NCBI RefSeq assembly: GCF_015712065.1
Contig: NZ_JACFYZ010000002.1
Coordinates: 620,001 to 684,000, forward strand
Source: Ectopseudomonas chengduensis
GTDB lineage: Bacteria; Pseudomonadota; Gammaproteobacteria; Pseudomonadales; Pseudomonadaceae
Reading direction: 5' to 3'
DNA length: 64,000 bases
Part shown: one piece after another, positions 17,326-26,282 of the stretch
How positions within the stretch are numbered: position 1 is the first letter of the stretch
How the letters are laid out: each line of letters starts with the position of its first letter
Notes under the pieces: model-generated
What the model was told of the DNA's origin: nothing
Seen by the model: the letters and a program-made list of their open reading frames with translations, nothing else
The model's database searches: none
Made by a program: the position numbers and the translations under genes

Positions 17326-17961
17326 ATGTCCAGCCGTCGTCATCTCCTCTTCGCCGCTGGCGGCGCGTTGCTGGTCAGCCCGGCACTGGCGCTGGCCGAG
17401 CGGTTGCTGACGCCGCGCCAGACGCTAGGCCCCTTCTACCCCGACCAACTGCCGCTGGACCGCGACAACGACCTGGTGCGAGTCGACGGTCAGACCGCAG
17501 AGGCGCGCGGGATTCGCGTGCAACTGCACGGCTCGATCCTCGATGCGGGCGGTCGGCCACTGGCGGGGGCGCTGGTGGAAATCTGGCAAGTGGATGCCAA
17601 CGGTATCTATCTGCACAGTCGCGGCGGTGACCGCCAGAGGCTCGACCCCGGGTTCCAGGGGTATGGCCGTTTCACCACGGCGGCCGATGGGCGCTACCGT
17701 TTTCGCACCATTCGCCCGGTGCCCTATCCCGGCCGTACCCCGCATATCCATCTGGCGGTGACCCTGCCCGGCATGCCGCGTTTCGCCACGCAGTGTTATG
17801 TGCACGGCGAGCCGCTCAATCAGCGCGATGGCCTGCTCAACGCCATCCGCGACCCACGCTTGCGCGAACTGCTGGTCGTGCCCTTCGTGCCGGTGAGCGG
17901 GCAGAGCGACGAGCAGGTCGCTCGCTTCGATGTGGTGCTCGGCATCACCCCAAGCTCGTGA
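17326..17961 (+). CDS. Exported intradiol-dioxygenase-like protein
   Basis: 211 residues. The N-terminus MSSRRHLLFAAGGALLV looks like a Tat-type or Sec signal with an Arg pair, then the protocatechuate 3,4-dioxygenase beta-like fold. Non-heme iron ligands can be matched: Tyr in NGIYLHSR, Tyr in RPVPYPGR, and the two His in TPHIHLAV. The segment LDPGFQGYGRF is also characteristic. Secreted members of this family are common but few have known substrates; an aromatic diol is likely. ATG chosen because GGAGG precedes it by 8 nt. Confidence 0.85.
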   Translation: MSSRRHLLFAAGGALLVSPALALAERLLTPRQTLGPFYPDQLPLDRDNDLVRVDGQTAEARGIRVQLHGSILDAGGRPLAGALVEIWQVDANGIYLHSRGGDRQRLDPGFQGYGRFTTAADGRYRFRTIRPVPYPGRTPHIHLAVTLPGMPRFATQCYVHGEPLNQRDGLLNAIRDPRLRELLVVPFVPVSGQSDEQVARFDVVLGITPSS

Positions 17962-17969
17962 ATGGCGGA

Positions 17970-19781
17970 TTACAACGGCCAGATCCACAGCAGCATGGGC
18001 ACACTGATCAGCACCACGAGGATTTCCAGTGGCAGGCCCAGGCGCCAATAGTCGCCGAAGCGGAAACCACCAGGGCTGAGGATCAGGGTGTTGTTCTGGT
18101 GGCCAATGGGCGTGAGGAACGAGCAGGAGGCGCCGATGGCCACGGCCATCAGCAGCGAGTCCGGGCTGACGCCGAGCTGGCTGGCGGCGCTCAGCGCGAT
18201 GGGACACATCACAGCTGCAGTCGCCGCGTTGTTCATGAAATCCGACAGGGTCATGGTCACCACCAGCAACAGGGTCAGGGTGATGATGGCGTTGCCCTGT
18301 GCCAGATTCTCCATCAGCAGGCGTGCCAGCAGATCGGCTGCGCCCGTGGCGGACATCGCACCGGCCACCGGAATCAAAGCCCCGAGCAACACGATCACCG
18401 GCCAGTCGATGGACTCGTAGACGGCGCGCAGCGGCACCAGACGCAGCAGCATGTAGGCCAGTACGCCACAGGCGAAGGCGATCGCGGCCGAGAGCAGGCC
18501 GAAGGCGGCGGCAGCGATGGCCAGGAGCATGATGCCGAGCGCGAGATTGGCCTGCCGCGGATCGGGAATGTTGATGGCGCGTGCGGCTAACGGCACGCAG
18601 TCATAGTCGCTGGCGAACTCGCCGATATCCTCGGCGCTGCCCTGCATCAGCAACACGTCACCGCTCTGGATCAGGGTCGAGCGCAGGCGCTTGATCGAGC
18701 GATGGCTCTGCCTGGAGATAGCCAGCAGGTTGATGGAATAGCGGCTGCGCAAACGGGTGCTGCTGGCAGAGCGACCGATCAGTGACGAGTCGGGCTTGAC
18801 CAGCAGTTCCTGCATGGCGCGGTCTTCGTCATTGCTGGCTTTCTTCTCGGTTTCACCCTCCTTGTCCTCTTTCTGTTCGGCCTCCTTGGCTTCGCGCTCG
18901 GCCTCCAGCAACAGGTCCAGCTGGCCGAGTACTTCACCCAACTCCTGCGGGTCGGCCTCGATCACCAGCACATCATCAGCCTGCAGTACACGCCGCGGGT
19001 TGGGCGCAGTCAGGCGCAGCTTGTTACGCACCATGGCCACCACTTGGGCGTCGGCCTCGTCGAGCAACTGCTCGATTTCGCGCAGGGTCTTGCCCTGGGC
19101 CTTGCCGCCTTCCTTGACCCGCGCCTCAGTCAGGTAATGGCCGGTGTCGAAGCTGGCGGCGTTACCCACTTCGCGTTTGGGAACCAGACGCCAGCCGAGC
19201 AGGGTGATGAACAGCACGCCGGCCAGTGCCACGGCGACACCGACCGGGCTGAAGTCGAACATGGCGAAGGGACCGCTGCCATGCTGGGCGCGAAAACTGG
19301 AGACGATCAGGTTCGGCGGTGTACCGATCAGCGTGGTCATGCCGCCGAGGATGGTGCCGAAGGCCAGCGGCATCAGCACGCGCCCCGGCGGCAGCTCCAG
19401 GCGTGCAGCAATCTGCAGGGCGATGGGCATCAGCAGGGCGAGGGCGCCGACGTTGTTCATGAATGCCGAGAGCAGCGCGCCCAGGCCGGTCAATGCGGCG
19501 ATGGAAAGCAGCACGCCAGCGCCGCTGGGCAGCAGTCGTTGGGCCAGTCGACTGACCGCCCCCGTGCGCTGCAAACCATGGCTGAGCACCAGTACGCAGG
19601 CGACGGTGATCACCGCCGGGTGACCGAAACCTGCAAAGGCCTCGCGCTCGGGCACCAGACCAACGATCACGCACGCCAACAGCGCGCCCAGCGCGACCAC
19701 GTCATGGCGCCAGCGGCCCCAGATGAACAAGCCCATGCTGGCAACGAGAATGACGAAAATCAGGCCTTGTTCGAGAGTCAT
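17970..19781 (-). CDS. SLC13/DASS-family transporter with RCK_C domains
   Basis: 603 residues. Two membrane halves (about 1-200 and 410-603) with GGMTTLIGTPPNLIVSSF and the re-entrant ALIPVAGAMSATGAAD motifs of the divalent-anion:Na symporter (SLC13/ArsB-NhaD) superfamily, flanking a cytoplasmic region with two TrkA-C (RCK_C) domains (about 215-290 and 325-400). A very charged linker of Glu, Lys and Asp (about 293-323) lies between the two domains. Transports of this layout carry sulfate or dicarboxylates; substrate unassigned. Ends 8 nt from the convergent dioxygenase-like gene. Confidence 0.88.
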   Translation of the reverse strand: MTLEQGLIFVILVASMGLFIWGRWRHDVVALGALLACVIVGLVPEREAFAGFGHPAVITVACVLVLSHGLQRTGAVSRLAQRLLPSGAGVLLSIAALTGLGALLSAFMNNVGALALLMPIALQIAARLELPPGRVLMPLAFGTILGGMTTLIGTPPNLIVSSFRAQHGSGPFAMFDFSPVGVAVALAGVLFITLLGWRLVPKREVGNAASFDTGHYLTEARVKEGGKAQGKTLREIEQLLDEADAQVVAMVRNKLRLTAPNPRRVLQADDVLVIEADPQELGEVLGQLDLLLEAEREAKEAEQKEDKEGETEKKASNDEDRAMQELLVKPDSSLIGRSASSTRLRSRYSINLLAISRQSHRSIKRLRSTLIQSGDVLLMQGSAEDIGEFASDYDCVPLAARAINIPDPRQANLALGIMLLAIAAAAFGLLSAAIAFACGVLAYMLLRLVPLRAVYESIDWPVIVLLGALIPVAGAMSATGAADLLARLLMENLAQGNAIITLTLLLVVTMTLSDFMNNAATAAVMCPIALSAASQLGVSPDSLLMAVAIGASCSFLTPIGHQNNTLILSPGGFRFGDYWRLGLPLEILVVLISVPMLLWIWPL

Positions 19782-19891
19782 GAAGCGGCGTCGTCCCTGT
19801 GATTGCAGCGTTGCATCTGCTGTTCATAGCAGAGTCTGCGCCGCGTCGGCAGTTCCCGCTGCACCGTCAAATGGGGCGCAATATTTTAGCC

Positions 19892-21076
19892 TCAGACGTA
19901 TTGCGCGGCGGCGTAGCCCGACGCCCAGGCCCACTGGAAGTTGAAGCCACCCAGGTGGCCAGTGACGTCGAGCACTTCGCCGATGAAATACAACCCCGGT
20001 ACCTTGAGCGACTCCAGGGTCTTGGATGACACCTCATCAGTATTCACCCCGCCCAGGGTCACTTCCGCCGTGCGGTAGCCTTCGGTGCCGGCCGGCACCA
20101 ATTGCCAGTCGGACAGGCGCTCGGCAATCGTCTTGAGCTCACCGGGCGTGTACTGTTTGAGCGGCTTGTTGCTGAACCAGCTGTCGACCAGCAGGGTCGC
20201 CATCTTCTTGGTGAACAGTTCGGCCAGCAGGGTTTTCAGCTCGCTGTTGCCACGCTCGCGCTGCTGGGTAGCGAGCCATTCGGGCAGATCGATATGTGGC
20301 AGCAAGTCGATGTGCACGGTATCGCCCGGCTGCCAGTAGGAGGATATCTGCAGGATCGCCGGGCCGGATAGGCCGCGGTGGGTGAAGAGGATGTTCTCGA
20401 CGAAACTCTGGCCATTGCAGCTCACCCTGCAGTCCTCCACCGAGGTGCCGGAAAGCTCCGTGCACAGCGTCTTGAGCTGCGGGTCGGTGATGGTGAAAGG
20501 CACCAGCCCGGCGCGGGTCGGCAGCAATTCGTGACCGAATTGCCTGGCCACCTGATAGCCGAAGCCGGTGGCGCCGAGGGTCGGGATCGACAGCCCGCCG
20601 GTGGCGATCACCAGTGACTGGCAGGCCACTTCGCCGAGGTCGCTTTGCAGCAGGAAGCCGCCTGCGTTTTTTTCGATGCTGTGTACTGCCGTGTCCAGGC
20701 GAATCTGCGCCCCGGCCTCGGCACATTCGGCCAGCAGCAGTTCGAGGATGTCGCTGGACTTGTTGTCGCAGAACAGCTGGCCAAGCTTCTTCTCGTGGTA
20801 GGGCACGCCGTGCTTGGCCACCAGGCCGATGAAGTCCCACTGGGTGAAGCGCGCCAGGGCGGACTTGCAGAAGTGCGGGTTGCCGGAAAGGAAGTTGTTC
20901 GGCTCGCAGTACAGGTTGGTGAAGTTGCAGCGCCCACCACCGGACATGAGGATCTTCTTGCCGGCCTTGTTGGCATGGTCGAGCACCAGCACGCGGCGGC
21001 CACGGGCTGCGGCGGTGGCTGCGCACATCAGGCCGGCGGCGCCTGCGCCGATGATCAGTACGTCGGTTTGCAACAC
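19892..21076 (-). CDS. BaiN/HI0933-family FAD oxidoreductase
   Basis: 394 residues. N-terminal FAD-binding motif IIGAGAAGLMCA (about 7-18) and the signature SGGGRCNFTN near residue 46; the C-terminal FAD motif GEVLDVTGHLGGFNFQWAWA matches the YhiN/HI0933/BaiN flavoprotein family. Members reduce C=C bonds in some anaerobes, but the role in Pseudomonas is unknown. Read divergently from a solute-binding protein gene. Confidence 0.93.
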   Translation of the reverse strand: MLQTDVLIIGAGAAGLMCAATAAARGRRVLVLDHANKAGKKILMSGGGRCNFTNLYCEPNNFLSGNPHFCKSALARFTQWDFIGLVAKHGVPYHEKKLGQLFCDNKSSDILELLLAECAEAGAQIRLDTAVHSIEKNAGGFLLQSDLGEVACQSLVIATGGLSIPTLGATGFGYQVARQFGHELLPTRAGLVPFTITDPQLKTLCTELSGTSVEDCRVSCNGQSFVENILFTHRGLSGPAILQISSYWQPGDTVHIDLLPHIDLPEWLATQQRERGNSELKTLLAELFTKKMATLLVDSWFSNKPLKQYTPGELKTIAERLSDWQLVPAGTEGYRTAEVTLGGVNTDEVSSKTLESLKVPGLYFIGEVLDVTGHLGGFNFQWAWASGYAAAQYV

Positions 21077-21201
21077 GAAATGTCCTCAGGTGAATCGCTG
21101 ACGCAGCCAGCGCTGCGCGAAAACCGCTGAAGTTTACCCGAAGCCGCTCTGGGCCGACGCTTCTGTCGCGGTGTGGCTGGCAAGCGTATAACGCCCGTCT
21201 G

Positions 21202-21223
21202 ACTGTCTCAGATATGAGACAGT
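21202..21223. promoter_or_regulatory. Perfect palindrome, candidate operator
   Basis: ACTGTCTCA (21202-21210) and TGAGACAGT (21215-21223) are perfect 9-bp arms around GATA. It lies in the 206-base divergent region between the BaiN-type gene and a binding-protein gene, 60 nt before the latter. Regulator unknown. Confidence 0.5.
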
Positions 21224-21282
21224 GACGAGTGGCGTTGTGCCTGCTATCACTAGAACTGATCATTTCGGATGGATCGCCACCA

Positions 21283-22014
21283 ATGCCCGCAGTGCGTGCC
21301 TGGCTATTGCTCTTGATGCTGTCGCCGGCACTGGCCTCGGCCGAGCTGTTGCGCCTGGTGGCCGACCCCTGGCCGCCGTTCAATGATCAACGGTTGCCCG
21401 GCAAAGGTCTGGCCAGTGATCTGGTGGAGCAGGCGCTCGCCCGTGCCGGCTACACCACCAGCTACGTGGAGGTGCCCTGGGAGCGTGCGGTGCTGGGGCT
21501 CAAGCGTGGCGATTACGATGTACTGATCAACGCCTGGTACAGCGCTGATCGCAGCGAGTATGGCTATTTCTCCCAGCCCTATCTGGTCAACCGTATCCGC
21601 TTCATGCGGCGCAAAGGGAGCGACATCCAGTTCGAGACCCTGGCCGATCTCTACCCGCACAACATCGCGGTGGTCAGGGGCTATGCCTATTCCAGGGAGT
21701 TCGACAGCGATCCGCAGCTGCTCAAGGTTGGTGTCGGCAGTTTCGAAATCGCCGCGCGGATGCTGCATGCCGGGCGCGTGCAGCTGGCGCTGGAGGATGA
21801 GCTGGTCGCGCGCCACCTGCTCGCTAACAAGCTGAGTGCTATCCGCGATGAACTGGAGTTCCTGCCGCAGCCCTTGAGTGAGAACGGACTGCACATCCTG
21901 GTGCGGCGCAGTCTGGCCCAGCATCGCGACATTGCCAGGCGTTTCGATGCGGCGATTCAGGCCATGAGCGACGACGGTAGTTATGCCGCGACGCTGCAGC
22001 GCCACAGCCCCTGA
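21283..22014 (+). CDS. Periplasmic solute-binding protein (SBP_bac_3 type)
   Basis: 243 residues with a signal peptide (about 1-20, cleavage near ALASAE) and a family-3 binding domain: LVADPWPPFNDQ at the start, GLASDLVEQALARAGY, VPWERAVLGLKRGDYDVLIN and YFSQPYLVNRIRFMRR. Such proteins bind amino acids or act as sensors; no ABC permease or ATPase is adjacent. An orphan sensory or scavenging role is possible, with a c-di-GMP enzyme immediately convergent. ATG at 21283 gives a normal signal peptide; an ATG at 21229 does not. Confidence 0.82.
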   Translation: MPAVRAWLLLLMLSPALASAELLRLVADPWPPFNDQRLPGKGLASDLVEQALARAGYTTSYVEVPWERAVLGLKRGDYDVLINAWYSADRSEYGYFSQPYLVNRIRFMRRKGSDIQFETLADLYPHNIAVVRGYAYSREFDSDPQLLKVGVGSFEIAARMLHAGRVQLALEDELVARHLLANKLSAIRDELEFLPQPLSENGLHILVRRSLAQHRDIARRFDAAIQAMSDDGSYAATLQRHSP

Positions 22015-23250
22015 TCAGGCCAGTACGGTGCGGGCACGGCCTTGTTGCTTGGCCCGGTACAGGCGAATGTCGGCTTCATGCAGCAGGCTTTCCAGGTCCT
22101 CGGGTTCACCCTGATAGAGGCCTGCGCTGAACGATAGCGCGGGCGCGCCGACAGCGTAATGCAGGCCGGCGCATTGCCGGCGCAGTTTATCCAGTGCCTG
22201 AGCCACATGATCCGCGCCATGCAGGGTCAGCAGGGCAAATTCCTCACCGCCCAGGCGACCCAGCAGCATGTCGGGGAAGGCATTGCTCATCGCCCGGGCG
22301 AACACCACCAGGGCGCTGTCGCCGCTGGCATGACCGAAACCGTCGTTGATCTGCTTGAAGTGGTCGAGATCGAGCATCGCCACGCTGACCTCGCGACTTT
22401 CCCGTTGCGCCTTCTGCAGTATCTGCATGCCTTGTTCGTAGAAGGCGCGGCGGTTGTTCAGGCCGGTCAGGGCATCGAACTGCGCGGCCTTCTTCAGTGC
22501 GCGCAACAGGTCGCGTCGCTCCAGGGTCGACATTACCCGGCAGTTCAGTTCTTCAGGGCAGAAGGGCTTGCGCAGGAAATCGTCGGCACCGTGCTTGATG
22601 AACTGCGCACTGAGCGAGCCCTTGGGGTCGGCGGACACGCCGATGATGATCAGGTCATTGAGGCGCAGTTTCTGGCGCAGCAGCTTGACCAGCTCGAAAC
22701 CGCTGACGCCGGGCATGGCATGGTCGAGCACCAGCAGGTCGATATCTGGATGCTCATTGAGCTGGCGTAGGGTCTCCTTGCCGTCGCTGGCCTCGATGAT
22801 CTGGTAGTGATGTGGCTCGAGGATGTGGCGAATGTAGTGACGCTGCGCCGCAGAGTCGTCGGCGATGAGAATCTTGATATGGCTGTTGTGATCGAGCCGG
22901 TGCAGCAGGCGGAAGGCGTACTCGTAGGAATGCTGGCTTTCCTTGAGTACGTAGTCGACCACGCCTTTCATCAGCAGATCGTCACGGCGCTGTTCGTTGT
23001 AGCTGCCACTGAGCACGATGCACGGCAGGTGGTAGCGCATCACCAGATCGACGCTTTCGCCGTCCGGTGCGTCCGGCAGGTGCAGGTCGACGATGGCGGC
23101 GAAGAACAGCGCCGCAGAGGTCTCCAGCATGACTTCCGCTTCTGCCAGTGAGGCACAGAAGATCGGTTCCAGATCGGTTTCCTGACGGAACAGATGCTCG
23201 AGGATCTTCAGTACCAGTGGGCTGTCTTCAATGACCAGAATATTGCGCAT
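22015..23250 (-). CDS. Response regulator diguanylate cyclase (REC-REC-GGDEF)
   Basis: 411 residues: REC1 (about 1-118), REC2 (about 124-245), GGDEF (about 255-411). REC1 has the acid pair IEDS, phospho-Asp in VDLHLPD and Lys in YVLKES; REC2 has IADDS, VLDHAMPG, SAD and LRKPF, so both look phosphorylatable. The active site is GGEEF (RLGGEEFALL). The inhibitory RxxD is absent (Phe and Met occupy the Arg and Asp positions), so product inhibition is probably lost. The layout resembles GcbA-type Pseudomonas cyclases. Its stop touches the stop of the convergent binding-protein gene. Confidence 0.93.
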   Translation of the reverse strand: MRNILVIEDSPLVLKILEHLFRQETDLEPIFCASLAEAEVMLETSAALFFAAIVDLHLPDAPDGESVDLVMRYHLPCIVLSGSYNEQRRDDLLMKGVVDYVLKESQHSYEYAFRLLHRLDHNSHIKILIADDSAAQRHYIRHILEPHHYQIIEASDGKETLRQLNEHPDIDLLVLDHAMPGVSGFELVKLLRQKLRLNDLIIIGVSADPKGSLSAQFIKHGADDFLRKPFCPEELNCRVMSTLERRDLLRALKKAAQFDALTGLNNRRAFYEQGMQILQKAQRESREVSVAMLDLDHFKQINDGFGHASGDSALVVFARAMSNAFPDMLLGRLGGEEFALLTLHGADHVAQALDKLRRQCAGLHYAVGAPALSFSAGLYQGEPEDLESLLHEADIRLYRAKQQGRARTVLA

Positions 23251-23291
23251 GGGTGACTCCGGCCCAGGCCGTTTGATTCTTTATATCAGCC

Positions 23292-24668
23292 TTACAATAG
23301 ACGCACACGCAGCGTTCTACCCTTGATCTTGCCTTCAGTGAGGCGCTTGAGCGCCTGGCGGGCGACGTCGCGTTCGACGGCGACATAGGCCTGGTAGTCG
23401 AACAGGGCGATCTTGCCGACCTGGCTACCGGGCAGCCCGGCGTCGCCGGTCAGGGCACCAAGGATATCGCCGGGGCGTAGTTTGTCCTTGCGTCCGGCGC
23501 CGATGCACAGGGTGTGCATCGGCGGCAGCAGCGGCTCACCCGTCGCCTTTGCTGCAGGCAGCGGGTACCAGGCCAGTTCCTTGCCTTGCAGGGTTTCGAT
23601 GGCCTGGGCGCGACCAGCTTCGGCCGGGGCCACCAGGCTCAGTGCCAGGCCTTTCTCGCCAGCGCGACCACTACGGCCGATGCGGTGGATATGCACCTCG
23701 GCATCACGCGACAGCTCTACGTTGATCACCATTTCCAGCCCGGCGATATCCAGGCCGCGCGCTGCGACGTCGGTGGCCACCAGCACGCTGAGGCTGCGAT
23801 TGGCGAACAGCGCGAGAATCTGATCGCGATCACGCTGTTCCAGATCGCCATGCAGGGCGGCGGCGGAAATCTTCTCGGCCTCCAGCTGTGCGGCCAGTTC
23901 GTCGCACTGTTGGCGCGTGGCGCAGAAGGCCACGGTCGGTTGCTTGCGGAAATGCCGCAGCAGGGTGCTGACCGCTTCCATACGTTGGCTCGGCGCTATT
24001 TCGTAGAAGCGCTGCTCGATCTGCCCGTCGTCGTGCTGCGCCTCCACTTCGACCCGCTCCGGGCTACGCAAGAAACGTGCGGCAAGCTGCTCGATGGCGG
24101 GCGGATAGGTGGCGGAGAACAGCAGAGTCTGACGGCGTGCCGGGGTCTGCTCGATGATTTCGCTGATGCTGTCGATGAAGCCCATGTCGAGCATGCGGTC
24201 GGCTTCGTCGAGTACCAGGGTATTGAGCCCATCGACTTTCAGCGTGCCTTTGCGCAGATGCTCCTGCACTCGTCCCGGCGTGCCGACAATCACGTGCGCA
24301 CCATGCTCGAGCGAGCCGATCTGCGGGCCGAAAGGCACACCGCCGCAGAGGGTAAGCACCTTGATGTTGTCGGCAGCACGGGCCAGGCGGCGGATTTCCT
24401 TGGCCACCTGATCGGCCAGTTCGCGTGTCGGGCACAGTACCATGGCCTGGCAGCCGAAGTAGCGCGGGTTGAGCGGGTGCAGCAGGCCGATGCCGAAGGC
24501 TGCGGTCTTGCCGCTGCCGGTCTTGGCCTGGGCGATCAGGTCGCGGCCCTTGAGAATCAGCGGCAGGCTGGCGGCCTGGATGGGCGTCATCTCGGCATAG
24601 CCGATGGCGGCGAGATTGGCCTGCATGGCAGCAGAAATGGGCAGGCTGGCGAAGGCAGTAGCGGTCAC
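23292..24668 (-). CDS. dbpA: ATP-dependent RNA helicase DbpA
   Basis: 458 residues. DEAD-box core: Q motif region with MTPIQAASLPLILKGRDLIA, Walker A AKTGSGKT (about 48-55), PTRELADQV, TPGRVQEH, DEAD in VLDEADRMLDMGF, SAT, and HRIGRSGR. The C-terminal domain (about 385-458; RPGDILGALTGDAGL, IALFDYQAYVAVERDVA) is the DbpA RNA-binding domain that recognises hairpin 92 of 23S rRNA. Acts in 50S ribosomal subunit assembly. Confidence 0.96.
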   Translation of the reverse strand: MTATAFASLPISAAMQANLAAIGYAEMTPIQAASLPLILKGRDLIAQAKTGSGKTAAFGIGLLHPLNPRYFGCQAMVLCPTRELADQVAKEIRRLARAADNIKVLTLCGGVPFGPQIGSLEHGAHVIVGTPGRVQEHLRKGTLKVDGLNTLVLDEADRMLDMGFIDSISEIIEQTPARRQTLLFSATYPPAIEQLAARFLRSPERVEVEAQHDDGQIEQRFYEIAPSQRMEAVSTLLRHFRKQPTVAFCATRQQCDELAAQLEAEKISAAALHGDLEQRDRDQILALFANRSLSVLVATDVAARGLDIAGLEMVINVELSRDAEVHIHRIGRSGRAGEKGLALSLVAPAEAGRAQAIETLQGKELAWYPLPAAKATGEPLLPPMHTLCIGAGRKDKLRPGDILGALTGDAGLPGSQVGKIALFDYQAYVAVERDVARQALKRLTEGKIKGRTLRVRLL

Positions 24669-24716
24669 GGCAAGACTCGGGGGTGAAGAAACAGGCCGGC
24701 AGTGTAGCAGGCCCGC

Positions 24717-26138
24717 TCATTCGTCCGCTGAAACCTCGATATTGCGCCCGCTACGGCCATCTTTCGTGTCCAGTTGCAGGAAGATCGCCGCCGCCAGCAT
24801 CGACAGCAGACCAACGCACAGGTAGGTCGCCTGGAACGCCGCCAGCACATGGCCGTTGTCGCCCAGCTCGCGGCTGAAACCGCTGAGCAGCGCCGCGGCC
24901 GATGCAACGCCAAGGCCCATCGCCAGCTGTACCACCACCGACAGGAGGCTGTTGCCGCTGCTGGCGTCGCGGTTGTCCAGGTCGATCAGCGTTACCGTGT
25001 TCATCGCGGTGAACTGCAGCGAGTTGCAGGCGCCGATCAGGCTCAGCTGGATGATCAGCTGCAAGGTCGAGGTTTGTGCGTCGACCAGGGCCAGGCTGGC
25101 GATCAGGGCGCCGAGCAGCAGGGTGTTGCTGGTGAGGATGTTGCGGTAGCCGAGGCGCTCGATCAGCGGCCTGGCCAGCGGCTTGGCTGCCATTGCCGCC
25201 AGTGCCAGCGGAATCAGGCTCATGCCGGCCTGGGCCGGCGAATAGCCCATCGCCAGTTGCAGCAGCAGCGGCGTGAGGAAAGGTAGCGCGCCGCTACCGA
25301 GGCGGGCGAACAAGTTACCGATGATGCCCACGGCGAAACTGCGGGTGTGGAACAGCTTGGGTGCGAACAATGGCTGCTCGATGCGTCCGGCGCGCAGCCA
25401 GTAGGCGGCCAGGCAGGCCATGCCGCCGAGCAACAGCAGCACCACGCGCATGGTCGGCAGGTGCAGTTCGCCGAGCCCTTCCAGGGCTACGGTGATCAGC
25501 AGCATGGCGGCGCCGAACAGCAGAAAACCGACGGTATCGAAGCGGCTGCGCTCAGGGCCGCGCAGGTCAGGCATATGGCGCAATGCTGCCCAGCAGCCGA
25601 GTAGCCCCACCGGCAGGTTGATCAGGAAGATCCAGTGCCAGCTGGCCACCTCCACCAGCCAGCCGCCCAGGCTCGGGCCGATCAGCGGGCCGAGCAGGCC
25701 GGGCAGGGTGATGAAGCTCATGATCCGCACCAGCTCCGAGCGCGGATAGGCGCGCAGCACCACCAGTCGCCCGACCGGCATCATCAGCGCGCCGCCCAGG
25801 CCCTGGATGACCCGTGCGCCGATCAGCATGCTCAGCGACTCCGACAGTGCGCAGAGCAGCGAGCCGAGGCTGAACAGGGCGATGGCGCCGAAGAAGATGC
25901 GCCGCGTGCCGAAGCGGTCGGCGATCCAGCCCGATGCCGGGATCAGCAGGGCCACGGTAAGCATGTAGGCGATCACCACCGACTGCATGCGCAATGGATT
26001 TTCGCCGAGGTCGGCGGCCATGGCCGGTAATGCGGTGTTGAGGATGGTGCCATCCAGCGTCTGCATGAAGAAGGCGATGGCGACTATCCAGGGCAGCAGG
26101 CGGGCGGTTCTGGGGTCGAGCAGGGTGGGGTTGGTCAT
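24717..26138 (-). CDS. mdtD: MFS multidrug efflux transporter, DHA2 family (MdtD)
   Basis: 473 residues with 14 predicted membrane helices. Motifs of the DHA2 drug:H+ antiporters: LDGTILNTALPAMAADLG near the start, GWIADRFGTRRIFFGA (motif A) and LPGLLGPLIGPSLGGWLVE (motif C). Length and N-terminus match MdtD. ATG at 26138 is used; the open frame continues upstream to 26714 without protein-like features and overlaps torT-like coding DNA on the other strand. Substrate not established. Confidence 0.88.
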   Translation of the reverse strand: MTNPTLLDPRTARLLPWIVAIAFFMQTLDGTILNTALPAMAADLGENPLRMQSVVIAYMLTVALLIPASGWIADRFGTRRIFFGAIALFSLGSLLCALSESLSMLIGARVIQGLGGALMMPVGRLVVLRAYPRSELVRIMSFITLPGLLGPLIGPSLGGWLVEVASWHWIFLINLPVGLLGCWAALRHMPDLRGPERSRFDTVGFLLFGAAMLLITVALEGLGELHLPTMRVVLLLLGGMACLAAYWLRAGRIEQPLFAPKLFHTRSFAVGIIGNLFARLGSGALPFLTPLLLQLAMGYSPAQAGMSLIPLALAAMAAKPLARPLIERLGYRNILTSNTLLLGALIASLALVDAQTSTLQLIIQLSLIGACNSLQFTAMNTVTLIDLDNRDASSGNSLLSVVVQLAMGLGVASAAALLSGFSRELGDNGHVLAAFQATYLCVGLLSMLAAAIFLQLDTKDGRSGRNIEVSADE

Positions 26139-26187
26139 GCTGTTCTCATGGTCTGTGCGCTCCACTCTAGGCCGCCGATCGAGCCCG

Positions 26188-26204
26188 GGCAACTGCGGGT
26201 TGCC
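26188..26204. promoter_or_regulatory. Short inverted repeat between mdtD and torT-like gene
   Basis: GGCAAC and GTTGCC arms with a 5-nt spacer, midway in the 144-base divergent region between mdtD and the TorT-like gene. Could be an operator; no regulator can be named. Confidence 0.25.
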
Positions 26205-26282
26205 AACGTGTGAGCAGGTGTCCGAGGTGGTGCTACGCTGGGGTGACTGGCACATCGCCCCGCAAGGGCTAAGGACGGCGTC

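Noticed and set aside
21230..21245. Sigma-54-like TGGC...TGCT element before the binding protein gene
   Set aside because: GG-N10-GC spacing is right, but the -12 lacks TT and the palindrome is only a few bases away, unlike an enhancer; too weak.
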